Assembly: GCF_009176725.1 (NCBI RefSeq)
Contig: NZ_AP020337.1
Location: 2,604,001 to 2,668,000, forward strand
Direction: 5' to 3'
Length of the DNA stretch: 64,000 bases
Source: Pseudomonas sp. KUIN-1
GTDB lineage: Bacteria > Pseudomonadota > Gammaproteobacteria > Pseudomonadales > Pseudomonadaceae
Under the pieces are notes generated by a model. That model made no database searches, was not told the DNA's origin, and was given only the letters and a program-made list of their open reading frames with translations. Position numbers and translations under genes: made by a program. Position 1 is the first letter of the stretch. Every line of letters starts with the position of its first letter. This document shows, piece after piece, positions 44,977 to 53,594 of the stretch.

Positions 44977-45554
44977 ATAATAAAAGTAAGGTTTTGATTA
45001 AAAAGCTTTTTCTTGAGGTGGCGAAATCGCCTGATGGTGAGCTAATACTGCCCCTCAGAAAGCTTTTGTGGAATACTATTACTGAGGGTGAGACACTGAC
45101 TAGGAAGAAAATTATCCTAACTTCTTTAGATGTAATTTGCGTTAGGCAGGGCGTGAGTTTCTGGGTAAAGAAATTTAAAGATAATGAACCGTTGAATTAC
45201 ATTTTGAATATCGCCCTTGAAGCTGCTGAGGGGAAATTTGATGAGGCTAAAGCACTTGGTATCAGGGATGAGTTTTATGTTTCAATAGTTGAGGATCAAG
45301 AGTACGAGGCAGAAGAGTATCCGGCGATGTTTGTTGGGCATGCTGCTGCTAATACAATTGCAACAGCTGTTGATGATTTTCAATTCGAGCCATACGATCA
45401 TCGTGTAGATCGTGACTTGGATCCTGAAGGCTTCGAATCTAGTTACCTAGTCGCGTCAGCCTTTGCAGGCGGATTGTCTGAGGATGGAGATCCAAAATTA
45501 CGACGTGCTTTTTGGGAATGGTACTTGTCTATTGCTGTTCCGCAAGTTGTGTAA
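44973..45554 (+). CDS. Probable immunity protein for the deaminase-like effector
   Basis: A 193-residue, acidic, soluble protein. Its start overlaps the effector stop by ATGA, the classic effector-immunity arrangement, and it is as AT-rich as the effector. The middle (AVDDFQFEPYDHRVDRDLD) is strongly negative, as expected for a blocker of a nucleic-acid-binding toxin. YPAMFVGHAAANTIATAV slightly recalls Imm5-type immunity proteins, but I would not assign a family. It is the last gene of the island. Confidence 0.75.
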   Translation: MNNKSKVLIKKLFLEVAKSPDGELILPLRKLLWNTITEGETLTRKKIILTSLDVICVRQGVSFWVKKFKDNEPLNYILNIALEAAEGKFDEAKALGIRDEFYVSIVEDQEYEAEEYPAMFVGHAAANTIATAVDDFQFEPYDHRVDRDLDPEGFESSYLVASAFAGGLSEDGDPKLRRAFWEWYLSIAVPQVV

Positions 45555-45587
45555 GGGTGAAACTCTGATTCATTACAAGGACTGCAC

Positions 45588-46046
45588 ATGCGCACTCTGG
45601 ATTGGCTCAGCAACCACATGCATCACAGCGACACGACGGCGCTGTGGCTCCATCGGCAGTTCGATTACGAGTTTGCATCGCAATCACTCGCTGACTGGCA
45701 ACTGGACTTTTCTCAAGGACAGGCAAATGGTCATTGGAAGTGCCTGATTGCCCTGGAGGATGGTGAGTTGCTGGGCGGTGCCGCGCTGGCCAGCGACGAT
45801 CTGGCCGAACGTCCGGATCTGGGGCCTTGGCTGGCGTGTGTTCTGGTAAAACCTGAGGCGCGAGGCAGGGGCGTTGCAGGGCAGTTGATCGACGGCATTT
45901 GCAGTCATGCAAGGTCTGTCGGTATCTCTACGTTGTATCTGCATACCCTTGATCAGCACAGGTTCTACGCCAAGCGCGGTTGGCGGGTGTTAGAGCGTAT
46001 TGAGGCGTGGGGCAAGGAGCACTATCTGATGTCGCGGGATCTCTAG
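45588..46046 (+). CDS. GNAT family N-acetyltransferase
   Basis: A 152-residue acetyltransferase in sequence of core composition. The acetyl-CoA motif is readable: LACVLVKPEARGRGVAGQLIDGICSHARSVG followed by LYLHTLDQHRFYAKRGWRVLER. The substrate is unknown. It is the first core gene after the island; the ATG at 45588 has AAGGA 8 bases upstream. Confidence 0.85.
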   Translation: MRTLDWLSNHMHHSDTTALWLHRQFDYEFASQSLADWQLDFSQGQANGHWKCLIALEDGELLGGAALASDDLAERPDLGPWLACVLVKPEARGRGVAGQLIDGICSHARSVGISTLYLHTLDQHRFYAKRGWRVLERIEAWGKEHYLMSRDL

Positions 46047-46109
46047 AGGTCCTGTGTCGTATCGGTATTTGGAGCGCTTATCGGTACGGGGATGAGTCTT
46101 GCGTTCAGG

Positions 46110-46242
46110 GTGACGCGGAGCGTCACGAACTGCATTCCCACGCGGAGCGTGGGAACGAGAATCATCGGGGTGTCAGCCCTGTATTTAGGACTCTTCAAGG
46201 CTTGTGTATAACGATGAGCGCGGAGCGTGGGGACGATAATTA
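46110..46242. repeat. REP-like hairpin repeats (CGCGGAGCG family)
   Basis: Three units share a GC-GGA-GC core: GTGACGC-GGA-GCGTCAC (46110-46126), TTCCCACGC-GGA-GCGTGGGAA (46135-46155), and a partial GCGCGGAGCGTGGGGACGA (near 46218-46236). The first two are perfect hairpins. A related copy lies at 61497-61540. This is a dispersed intergenic repeat typical of pseudomonad chromosomes; it fills most of the gap between the GNAT and YfcE-like genes. Confidence 0.75.
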
Positions 46243-46295
46243 TTGCTCGAAACTCCGTTTTCTTGCTGAAGAAATACTCAGCGTCAGCCCCGTTG

Positions 46296-46754
46296 TCAGT
46301 CAACCAACTGCACCAGGCTCGGCTCAATCGCATCTGAATTCATTTCAAGTATTGCCAGCGTCACCGGCAGTTTGAAACGCCGCCGTCCGGCGCTGCCCGG
46401 ATTCAGATACAGCGTGTCGCCGCGCCAGTCGATGAGGGGTTTGTGTGAATGGCCGGTAACAACCAGTTTCACGTTGTCATCCAACAGCACTGGAACGTCG
46501 GCGATGTCGTGGACCAGCAGGACCTCCCAGCCCTCGATGTCGAAGCGCAGGTGATCGGCGATGGGGGTTGCCCAGTCTGCATCCATGTCGTTGTTGCCGC
46601 GCACGATGTGCAGGGGGGCGATGGCGGTCAGTTGCTCGACGATGTCCTGGCTGCCGATGTCACCGGCATGGATGATCTGTGCGCAGCCCTGTAGCGCAGC
46701 GATGGCTTCAGGACGGAGCAGTCCGTGGGTGTCGGAAATCACACCAACTTTCAT
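46296..46754 (-). CDS. YfcE/MJ0936-type metallophosphodiesterase
   Basis: A 152-residue two-metal phosphoesterase. All metal-binding motifs are present: D-x-H (SDTHG), GD-x(n)-GNND (HAGDIGS, RGNNDMD), an H in VHDIAD, and GHSHKP. It matches the small YfcE family that cleaves phosphodiesters. It starts with ATG at 46754; its cellular substrate is unknown. Confidence 0.9.
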   Translation of the reverse strand: MKVGVISDTHGLLRPEAIAALQGCAQIIHAGDIGSQDIVEQLTAIAPLHIVRGNNDMDADWATPIADHLRFDIEGWEVLLVHDIADVPVLLDDNVKLVVTGHSHKPLIDWRGDTLYLNPGSAGRRRFKLPVTLAILEMNSDAIEPSLVQLVD

Positions 46755-46832
46755 ACGGGGGCCTCGGGTCGGGGCTGGGTAGAAGCGCAGTGTAACGCGT
46801 TGCGCTTCTACGGCCAGTTACAGGATGGGGGG

Positions 46833-47469
46833 TTATTGGCCGCACCCAAGCGCCAATACCAGCCTCTCCAGGCCGATGCCAAACCCGGCACCCTCCCGAT
46901 AGGCGCCGCCGCCGACCACTTGTTGCTGCGCACCCAGGCGCGAACATCGCACCTCGAAGCCGTTGCCTTCCAGGTAGTAGCTCAGGCCCCGTTTCACGGC
47001 GGTATTGAGTTCATAGTCCAGGCCCAGCGAATCCAGAAAACCGGTGCAGATGGCCTGGCTGCGCAGCAACGCCTGCTGCGGTGAAGGGCTGAGGATTTCC
47101 AGCCCCAGCTGGGTGAATTCGCGGTAGCGTCCGGCTTGCGGGCGCTCGTAGCGATAACAGCGTGCGACGTAGAAAAACATTGCGTCACGTCGCCCCTCAA
47201 GCAGCGCTTCACTGCGCTCCTGAAACAGCGCCGTGGCTTCGGGTATCAGGCAACAGGCGCGTCCGGCCTTGTCCTCGAAGGCCCACATCTGGCCGATGAT
47301 TTCGCTGCCGCCGGCTTTTTCGATAAAGGTGTCCTGGCCCCATAAGGCCGGCACTATCGCTTCCTCAGCCCCGGCTTCGATGAAGATAGCTCCGGAAACG
47401 GTTTTCTGTGTCACGCAGGGTTGCGGCTTCTGTTCCGGTCACGATGCGGGTTCCGCGTAGCATGGTCAT
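46833..47469 (-). pseudogene. Miniature HisRS/HisZ-like class II synthetase core, apparently frameshifted
   Basis: From the ATG at 47469 (GGAG upstream) one frame gives TMLRGTRIVTGTEAATLRDT and then NRFR, as at the start of a HisRS-like core. This frame stops at 47365; the rest continues in another frame (open from a GTG at 47414 to 46833) with FIEAGAEEAIVPALW. The switch must lie near 47391-47402. Motif 2 (YRYERPQAGRYREFTQLGLEI, written across two strands) and motif 3 (GIGLERLVLAL) are intact; the HisRS insertion and anticodon domains are absent. About 212 residues in total. It could be a recent pseudogene, a programmed shift, or a shorter protein starting at 47414. A histidine attenuator precedes it. 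Confidence 0.7.
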
Positions 47470-47495
47470 GGGTGATGATCTCCAGTTTTTTCAGG

Positions 47496-47522
47496 CAATA
47501 AAAAAGGCGCCATGGGCGCCTT
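47496..47522 (-). terminator. Attenuator terminator between His leader and HisRS-like gene
   Basis: AAGGCGCC-atg-GGCGCCTT (8-base-pair stem, 47504-47522) followed on the minus strand by TTTTTATT. It lies 20 bases after the leader-peptide stop and 27 bases before the HisRS-like ATG, the place where a transcription-attenuation terminator must be. Confidence 0.8.
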
Positions 47523-47541
47523 GGTCGGTTTCACTGATGGG

Positions 47542-47646
47542 TCAGAATGTGGATCTATATCTGGCCAATCGATGAGCACAAGCAACCGCAGCACCTTGAA
47601 GCGGGCTGTGGTGGTGATGTCGGTTGCTTCGGTGAAATTGATTCAT
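47542..47646 (-). CDS. Histidine-rich leader peptide (attenuator)
   Basis: A 34-codon frame starting at the ATG at 47646, with AAGGA 6 bases upstream of the start. The first 16 residues are MNQFHRSNRHHHHSPL: a run of four His codons and a fifth just before. It is followed by a terminator and then by a HisRS-like gene, the layout of the his operon leader of enterobacteria. Ribosome stalling at the His codons when charged tRNA-His is low would favour the antiterminator. The role is inferred from the arrangement. Confidence 0.78.
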   Translation of the reverse strand: MNQFHRSNRHHHHSPLQGAAVACAHRLARYRSTF

Positions 47647-47703
47647 GGCTGATCCTTGCATGCTTTAACGCATCGCTCAAGTCGCGGTGTTGAAGGACAC
47701 GGT

Positions 47704-48231
47704 TTATCTGAGCCGCGCCATGCTCAAGGCATCAACGAACAGGCCATCGCGCACCGCGTAGTTGCGCAGCCGGCCCTCTGTTTCGAAACCGAATTTTCGA
47801 TACAGACCCTGGGCAGCTTCGTTGTCGACATACACGGTCAATTCCACCCGGTGCAGGTTCATCCAGTTGTCTGCGATGTCCAGTGCTGTTGCCAGCAACT
47901 TCGAGCCGACGCCTTTGCCCTGCCACGCCGATGCGACGCCCGTGCCGATAGCGCCGACATGGCTTTGTCGACTGCGCGAATACTGCTCCAGGCCAATGCT
48001 GCCAATCACCTCGTTGCCATGGAGCGCCACCAGTTTCACGTGTCGCTCGGTACTGGCAGCCAGGCGTTTGCGCCAGACTTCGATGGACTGATAAGGCATC
48101 TGCAGCACCTGACGGCACACCGCAGGCTCGTTATAGAGTGCAGTGACACCTTCGAGGTGAATGTCGGCCATGCGCTGGATGAGGATTTGCGGGGCAGGGG
48201 CGTGCACGTTGATTCTTTCCTTGAATTGCAT
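47704..48231 (-). CDS. GNAT family N-acetyltransferase
   Basis: A 175-residue acetyltransferase from the ATG at 48231 (the frame is open to 48306; an ATG at 48171 is also possible). The acetyl-CoA motif is GTGVASAWQGKGVGSKLLATALDIADNW and the C-terminal part VELTVYVDNEAAQGLYRKFGFETEGRLRNYAVRDG is typical of RimJ/YhhY-like acetyltransferases of amino groups. It ends 58 bases before the His leader and may be read through into it. Confidence 0.85.
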   Translation of the reverse strand: MQFKERINVHAPAPQILIQRMADIHLEGVTALYNEPAVCRQVLQMPYQSIEVWRKRLAASTERHVKLVALHGNEVIGSIGLEQYSRSRQSHVGAIGTGVASAWQGKGVGSKLLATALDIADNWMNLHRVELTVYVDNEAAQGLYRKFGFETEGRLRNYAVRDGLFVDALSMARLR

Positions 48232-48406
48232 ATCAGGCGTTCGTTCGAGGTACTTTGGCAGCGGATTATCCTGGCCGCAAGCAGGTAATATCGAGATTGG
48301 CGCCACAGTGACTCAAGAAGTAATGTATTTGAAACAGCCGAATTGAATGAGGGCCAGCGACACCGCCATTCTGTTCGCACTCATCAAACAAGGAATGACC
48401 CTGCCA

Positions 48407-49573
48407 ATGACGGAGCAAAAAATTTACGGTGTTGAAGGCGAGAGCGAGGACTTTCGTGTCGCGGTTGCCAGTGCGCAGCGCACCTTCAGATTCTTCTGGC
48501 GCGAGATGTCCTGGGAGCGTCGCCGAATTGTGAAAGCGCTGGACCTGGCTGCGGTAAAGGTGTCCTTCACGACTGACTCAGCCGATCCCGACAGCCCGTC
48601 GGTTGAGAACATGTGGGTCACGGATGTCGATTTCGACGGCCTGACCCTCTCGGGCATTCTCATGAATGAGCCTGTGTGGGTGAGTTCGATAAATGCAGGG
48701 GACCCTGTGTCGGTTTCCCTGGACCGCTTGAATGACTGGGTCTATGTGTTTGGCGGTCGCGCATTCGGCGGTTTCACTATCGATGCCCTGCGGTCCGGCA
48801 TGTCTGCGGCCGAGCGCGTCGAGCATGACCAGGCGTGGGGGTTGGACTTTGGTGAGGCGGGGACCGTTATGCTTGTTCCGCCAGCAGAGGGCAAGTCACC
48901 GGTCTGCTTCTCTCGCGCACTGGACAGTGCATCGGATAAACGTGCCTTGAACAAGCTGGAGCGGCTTGAGCATCCGATGGGACTCAACGCACAGGGTGCC
49001 GTGGAAGAGGGCCTTCGTGATGACCCGGGTCTGGCCACTGACTACGACGACTCGGGCTGGCAGATGATCCATCGCGAAACCCTCGCCGGTAATTGCAATT
49101 TCGTCGCCACGCTTCTGTACATGGGGGCAGATTCTGCGGCGACCAACAGCAACGGCCATGACGTACTGACGCTTGCTCGCATCGCAGGATGGCCGAGAAC
49201 CATCGAGCTCTTGGAGGGGGATCGGTCGAACCTTGAAAAGCACGTACAGCGTCGTGGCTTTCCAGCCTGGCCCATTGGGCTGGTGATGGCGGTCATCGGG
49301 GTGGTCGGCCTTTATTTTGCTGCCTTGAGTCAGTCGACAGGTTCTCTGATTGTCAGAAACGATAGCCTTTTAAGCACTGGGCTTTTCATTGCCCTTGTCT
49401 GGTTCCTGGGGCAGGGTCTGATTCTCTGTACGGGCCCCTGGTATTTTCGACTCCGGGAGCGCACGCCGATATGGGGCAAGGCCAGAGCGCTGGATTTGCT
49501 GGCAATGCTTATCGGAGTATTGCTCGCTTTCTTCCTGCACGATCACTTGGGTAATTACCTGCATTCCCTTTAA
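48407..49573 (+). CDS. DUF2314 domain protein with ankyrin-like repeat and C-terminal membrane helices
   Basis: A 388-residue protein from the ATG at 48407; 48395 or 48347 are alternative starts. Residues about 10-150 follow the DUF2314 pattern (DLAAVKVSFTTDS, MWVTDVDFDGLTLSGILMNEPVWV, LNDWVYVFGGRAFGGFTI). Residues about 225-270 resemble an ankyrin pair (MIHRETLAGNCNFVATLLYMGADSAA). Two or three membrane helices follow (LVMAVIGVVGLYFAAL, LFIALVWFLGQGLIL and a last one). Its function is unknown; the DUF2314-ankyrin-membrane combination is the notable point. Confidence 0.75.
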   Translation: MTEQKIYGVEGESEDFRVAVASAQRTFRFFWREMSWERRRIVKALDLAAVKVSFTTDSADPDSPSVENMWVTDVDFDGLTLSGILMNEPVWVSSINAGDPVSVSLDRLNDWVYVFGGRAFGGFTIDALRSGMSAAERVEHDQAWGLDFGEAGTVMLVPPAEGKSPVCFSRALDSASDKRALNKLERLEHPMGLNAQGAVEEGLRDDPGLATDYDDSGWQMIHRETLAGNCNFVATLLYMGADSAATNSNGHDVLTLARIAGWPRTIELLEGDRSNLEKHVQRRGFPAWPIGLVMAVIGVVGLYFAALSQSTGSLIVRNDSLLSTGLFIALVWFLGQGLILCTGPWYFRLRERTPIWGKARALDLLAMLIGVLLAFFLHDHLGNYLHSL

Positions 49574-49610
49574 AACGTCCCGCGGCAAAACAGGGCTATT
49601 GCTTCCATTT

Positions 49611-49644
49611 CCTCATAAGTGTACCGTTGTGTTCACTTATGAGG
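49611..49644 (+). promoter_or_regulatory. Hairpin sequestering the dioxygenase ribosome site
   Basis: CCTCATAAGTG is followed after 12 bases by its exact complement CACTTATGAGG. The right arm runs straight into the ribosome site GAGGAGGG (49641-49648) of the gene at 49656. As RNA the 11-base-pair stem would hide half of the ribosome site; as DNA it could be an operator. Confidence 0.55.
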
Positions 49645-49655
49645 AGGGTCGCACC

Positions 49656-50495
49656 ATGTTAGCCACTTCGCTCGTTCAGCTGTCGCAGGAACCCATAAAG
49701 CCAGGTATTGGCTCGCGTATTTTCAACGGCAAGCAGGAACTGCTGTCGGGTCGATTCGCTGGGGAGATCCGGGAACTGCTGGAGCAGCGAGGGGTGCTGG
49801 TGTTCCCGCAGATTCATTTTTCCGACGCAGAGCAGATTGCCTTTACTCGCACCCTGGGTACGTTCTGCCCTGAACCCGGCGATGGGCAGAACATCACCCG
49901 GATCAGCCTGGATGTGAGAGAGAATCCGGCAGGTGCGGAGTTTCTCAAAGGTTCGCTCTACTGGCACATCGACGGTACGAGCAGCGATTCACCCATTCTG
50001 GCGTCGTTGTTGTCCTGCAAGGTGCCCGCCAGTTGGGGAGGCAACACGGGTTTCTGTAACACTTACGCGGCGTACGAGGGGTTATCGAGCGCTGACCAAC
50101 AGCATTACGACGGTCTGCGCGTCATTCATGCCCCATGGGCATCGTTACTCTATTACAATCCGGAGCCTGGCCTTGCAATGCTTGAGGCCATGCAGGCGAT
50201 CGGCGAGAAGGAGTTGCCGCTGGTCTGGAAGCACCGATCCGGTCGCAAGTCGCTGATTCTGGGCTGCACCGCGCAGCAAGTCGTTGGCCTCAGCCTGGCG
50301 CAAAGTGCGCGGATTCTGGTCGGCCTTCGCGAATGGGCCACGTCCGAGGCGTTCAGTTACAGCCATGCGTGGCAGGTCGGTGATCTGGTGATCTGGGACA
50401 ACACCGGCACCATGCACCGGGCCGAAGCCTATGACCCCGAGTGCGGGCGAATGATGCACCGCACCAAGTTGCAGGGCGAAGAGCCCTTCGCCTGA
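49656..50495 (+). CDS. TauD/TfdA family Fe(II)/2-oxoglutarate dioxygenase
   Basis: A 279-residue non-haem iron enzyme. The iron triad is visible: W-H-I-D (H-x-D) in the middle and the distal His in MHRAEAYDPECGRMMHRTKL near the C-terminus, with the Arg that binds 2-oxoglutarate in the same stretch. The N-terminal ELLEQRGVLVFPQIHFSDAEQIAFTRTLG is typical of the taurine/2,4-D dioxygenase branch. The substrate is unknown. It stands alone, with a strong GAGGAGGG site inside an inverted repeat. Confidence 0.85.
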   Translation: MLATSLVQLSQEPIKPGIGSRIFNGKQELLSGRFAGEIRELLEQRGVLVFPQIHFSDAEQIAFTRTLGTFCPEPGDGQNITRISLDVRENPAGAEFLKGSLYWHIDGTSSDSPILASLLSCKVPASWGGNTGFCNTYAAYEGLSSADQQHYDGLRVIHAPWASLLYYNPEPGLAMLEAMQAIGEKELPLVWKHRSGRKSLILGCTAQQVVGLSLAQSARILVGLREWATSEAFSYSHAWQVGDLVIWDNTGTMHRAEAYDPECGRMMHRTKLQGEEPFA

Positions 50496-50587
50496 TGCGC
50501 CGACTGCGAGAGCCGGTTGACGCCCAGGCTTTTATACTGAATGGCTCATTGTGAGCCGGATCGTTTTGCCGGATTGGAGAAACGAGA

Positions 50588-50800
50588 ATGTGCAGACCCA
50601 AAGAACCCATTGCGGGTATTTTTCTATTGTTGGTTCTGGCCGCTGGCGGTTGGTTGGCTCAGGAGCCATTTCCTCATTTCGGGATTGATCTGCCTGCAGA
50701 AGCCTTGCTGGACGGCGATCACCCGGTCACACCTGTACCGTCCCGACATCGCCTGCAACTCGACGAAGGCCAGTTCAGCAGCGACTTGCTCGAGTCTTAG
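50588..50800 (+). CDS. Small secreted or membrane-anchored hypothetical protein
   Basis: A 70-residue product with an N-terminal hydrophobic stretch (IAGIFLLLVLAAGGWLA) that could be a signal anchor, and a soluble acidic tail. GGAGAAACGAG precedes the ATG. No family was recognised; coding potential is moderate. Confidence 0.45.
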   Translation: MCRPKEPIAGIFLLLVLAAGGWLAQEPFPHFGIDLPAEALLDGDHPVTPVPSRHRLQLDEGQFSSDLLES

Positions 50801-50872
50801 CCGCTGCATGCGCTGGCAGAGCAGCCCGTCAGCCCGTAAGTCGACAGCGTTGCTTCAGGACGCAGCCCCGGA

Positions 50873-51379
50873 TCAGCTGCCTTCGTTGATGTTGGCGAAG
50901 AAAATGCACCCGATCAATCGGGCGAACAGGGTCAGGGTTTCCGCCAGATCGGGGTCGTCGAACAGTGTCGTTCTGGAGTCCAGAGCGCATAACGCACCAT
51001 ACAGCTGTCCGTCGGGAAGGTAGATCGGCACGCCGGCATAGCTTTCGATGGCGTAGCGCTTCACAACTGGCAGGTTCGCATACCGGCCGTTCGTGCTGAT
51101 CTGCGGCACGAACAGTGCCTGGGGATTGGTACAAAACTCGTTACAGAGCGTGGTCTCGAGTTTGAACACATCGCCGTCGTCGATACCCAGGTCAGTGGGG
51201 TCATAGACAGAACAGGCGATCCAGTCTGCGTCGGTAAATTTGGCGATACCAGCGAAGCGCATGCCTGTCAGGCGAGTGACAAGTCGCAGCACATTGGTCG
51301 TGGCCTCGATCTCGGCAATCGCAGCGCGCTCCTCGATGGTCAACAAGCTGCTTTTTGAGGCGATCAATTCCAGACTCAT
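50873..51379 (-). CDS. GAF domain-containing protein
   Basis: A 168-residue protein that is almost entirely one GAF domain: an N-terminal helix, ATTNVLRLVTRLTGMRFAGIAKFTDADWIACSVYD, then LCNEFCTNP..LFVPQISTNGRYANLPVVKRYAIESYAGVPIYLPDGQLYGALCALD. The start is the ATG at 51379 (GGAG upstream); the open frame extends further but without homology. It is a small-molecule or redox sensor without an attached output domain. It is divergent from a chemoreceptor gene, 225 bases away. Confidence 0.85.
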   Translation of the reverse strand: MSLELIASKSSLLTIEERAAIAEIEATTNVLRLVTRLTGMRFAGIAKFTDADWIACSVYDPTDLGIDDGDVFKLETTLCNEFCTNPQALFVPQISTNGRYANLPVVKRYAIESYAGVPIYLPDGQLYGALCALDSRTTLFDDPDLAETLTLFARLIGCIFFANINEGS

Positions 51380-51603
51380 GTACTTCTCCAGAATACCCAA
51401 GTGTGGGTAACGGCCCATGCTAACTGACTGCAATGAAAATGCCATCGGGGTTGGTCGCGCCTGCGAGGATTTATTTTCAAGCGAAATATTGACGCCAGTT
51501 TTAAAGTTTGAAGCCTCGCTGCCGACATTTGTGGATTGTATGGCTAGCTGGCAAGGACAGGCCTCTTGTACTCCACTGATGACCAACGAAAGAGCGACTC
51601 CCT

Positions 51604-53505
51604 GTGATAAACACTCTGCGCAATATTTCTGTCAGGTCCAAGCTCGTGCTCGGGTTTGCTCTGGTCATCGTACTGACGGTGCTGATCGCGCTGACAGGCT
51701 GGACAGGCATCACCTCACTGAGCGAACGAAGCGAGCGGATTTCCGACATCGGCAAGCTGAGCGCACTCACGCGAGATGTCCGCATTGCCCGATTGGCCTA
51801 TTCGGTCAACTATGACGCCGAGCGCGCCAGCAACTGGTTGAAAGCGCTCGAAGGTCTCGAAAATCATGTGAAGTACGCGCAGAAGGTGTTCGATTCTCCG
51901 TTGAACGTACCGTTGGTGAATACTGCCGCAGACGCCTTGAAGGATTACCGTATTCACTACGACAACCTCATGCAGGCAACCGCTGCCCGTGAGGCGACCC
52001 GTTCGGTGTTTGGCCAGTACGCCGATGCAGGCGCTGATGATTTGCAAAAGCTCAACGCCGTTGCCCGATCCGATGACGGGACTCCCGCGCAGCGCGATGC
52101 CATCGTGCAGGCGATGACGCTGTTCCAGAAAATGCGCTTCGACTTGCGTGGCTACACCTATTCGCTGAAGGCGGAAAACCGTGCTCCAGCGGAAACATCG
52201 ATGAACACGGTTATCGAGTTTGTCAGAAATCTGCAGGGTTTCGATGGCCAGTCGGCGATCATCAAGCACCTTGTGGACTCGATGATCAGCTACCAGAACA
52301 CCTTGAATCAGTTCACCGCGGCGCAGGCCAGGATTGATCTGGCTCAGGCAGGCATCACCAAAGACATCGGCATCCTGTTTGAATGTGCTGACAAGCTGTC
52401 CGAGAACCAGGTCAACCTGAGAGTGGAGGATGTGAGTCAGGCCAAGATGCTGCTCTCTGTCTGGCTGATTGCAGCGTTGATCATGAGTGCCCTGGCGGCG
52501 TGGGTCATTACCAACCTTATCGTTGGCCCGCTGCGTGACACACTGAAACTGGCCGAGCGTGTCGCTGATGGTGATCTGACGCACAACCAGGTGGTTACCC
52601 GCAAGGATGAACTGGGCCAGCTGCAGGGCAGCATGATGCGCATGACCGGTAACCTGCGCGAGCTGATTGGTGGTCTGCGCGATGGCGTGACACAAATCGC
52701 CAGTGCCGCCGAACAGTTGTCGGCCGTCACCGAGCAGACCAGTGCCGGCGTCAACAGCCAGAAGAACGAAACCGATCAGGTCGCCACTGCGATGCACGAA
52801 ATGTCTGCGACCGTTCAGGAAGTCGCACGCAACGCAGAGCAGGCTTCACACGCTGCGGTCAACGCCTCGAAAGAAGCTCGCGAAGGCGACGGCGTGGTTT
52901 CCAAGGCTGTTGCGCAGATCGAGAAGCTTGCGACTGAGGTCACTCACTCCAAGTCCGCGATGGACGATCTCAAGAACGAAAGCAACAAGATTGGTGGCGT
53001 GCTCGATGTCATCAAGGCCGTTGCCGAGCAGACCAATCTGCTGGCCCTCAACGCTGCAATCGAAGCAGCGCGTGCGGGCGAAGCAGGCCGAGGCTTTGCG
53101 GTGGTGGCTGACGAAGTGAGAAGCCTGGCCCAGCGCACGCAGACGTCGACCGAAGAGATCGCGGCCTTGATCAGCGGCCTGCATACCCGCACGGCGCAGG
53201 TGGCGACGATCCTCGACAACAGCCAGGCACTGACTGCAAACAGTGTCGAGCTGACGCGCAATGCGGGTGTTTCCATCAATAACATGACGCAGGCAATCTC
53301 GACGATCGAGACGATGAACCATCAGATCGCCGCTGCCGCCGAAGAGCAGAGCGCCGTTGCCGAAGAGATCAACCGCAGTGTCCTGAATGTGCGAGACATC
53401 TCCGAACAGACGGCTTCCGCCAGTGAAGAGACCGCTGCGTCGAGCGTCGAGCTCGCTCGTCTGGGCGTGCATCTGCAAAGCCTGGTCAGTCGATTCCGGG
53501 TCTGA
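51604..53505 (+). CDS. Methyl-accepting chemotaxis protein, HBM-type sensor
   Basis: A 633-residue chemoreceptor beginning with GTG at 51604. A membrane helix (about 13-33) is followed by a helical periplasmic domain of about 250 residues, in size and pattern like the helical bimodular (HBM) domain of McpS-type receptors for TCA-cycle intermediates. A second membrane helix (about 280-300), a HAMP domain and the signalling domain with [28 protein letters not shown] follow. The ligand is inferred only. No pentapeptide receptor-modification tail is seen. Confidence 0.87.
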   Translation: MINTLRNISVRSKLVLGFALVIVLTVLIALTGWTGITSLSERSERISDIGKLSALTRDVRIARLAYSVNYDAERASNWLKALEGLENHVKYAQKVFDSPLNVPLVNTAADALKDYRIHYDNLMQATAAREATRSVFGQYADAGADDLQKLNAVARSDDGTPAQRDAIVQAMTLFQKMRFDLRGYTYSLKAENRAPAETSMNTVIEFVRNLQGFDGQSAIIKHLVDSMISYQNTLNQFTAAQARIDLAQAGITKDIGILFECADKLSENQVNLRVEDVSQAKMLLSVWLIAALIMSALAAWVITNLIVGPLRDTLKLAERVADGDLTHNQVVTRKDELGQLQGSMMRMTGNLRELIGGLRDGVTQIASAAEQLSAVTEQTSAGVNSQKNETDQVATAMHEMSATVQEVARNAEQASHAAVNASKEAREGDGVVSKAVAQIEKLATEVTHSKSAMDDLKNESNKIGGVLDVIKAVAEQTNLLALNAAIEAARAGEAGRGFAVVADEVRSLAQRTQTSTEEIAALISGLHTRTAQVATILDNSQALTANSVELTRNAGVSINNMTQAISTIETMNHQIAAAAEEQSAVAEEINRSVLNVRDISEQTASASEETAASSVELARLGVHLQSLVSRFRV

Positions 53506-53574
53506 CGTTCATTCCCGGTAAACCCCGGCGCGCACCGCAAAGGCCGCGCGCAGGGGGCGACCCGGTGACCCTCC

Positions 53575-53594
53575 GGCGGTAAGTCCTTACCGCC
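53575..53594. terminator. Hairpin between convergent chemoreceptor and LysR genes
   Basis: GGCGGTAAG-tc-CTTACCGCC: a 9-base palindromic pair that overlaps the LysR stop codon. It has no U-tract, so it is only a possible terminator. Confidence 0.35.

Noticed and set aside
32200..45600. tRNA attachment site, integrase or CRISPR array linked to the island
   Set aside because: No tRNA-like cloverleaf, recombinase gene, flanking direct repeat or spaced repeat array was seen anywhere in the window.
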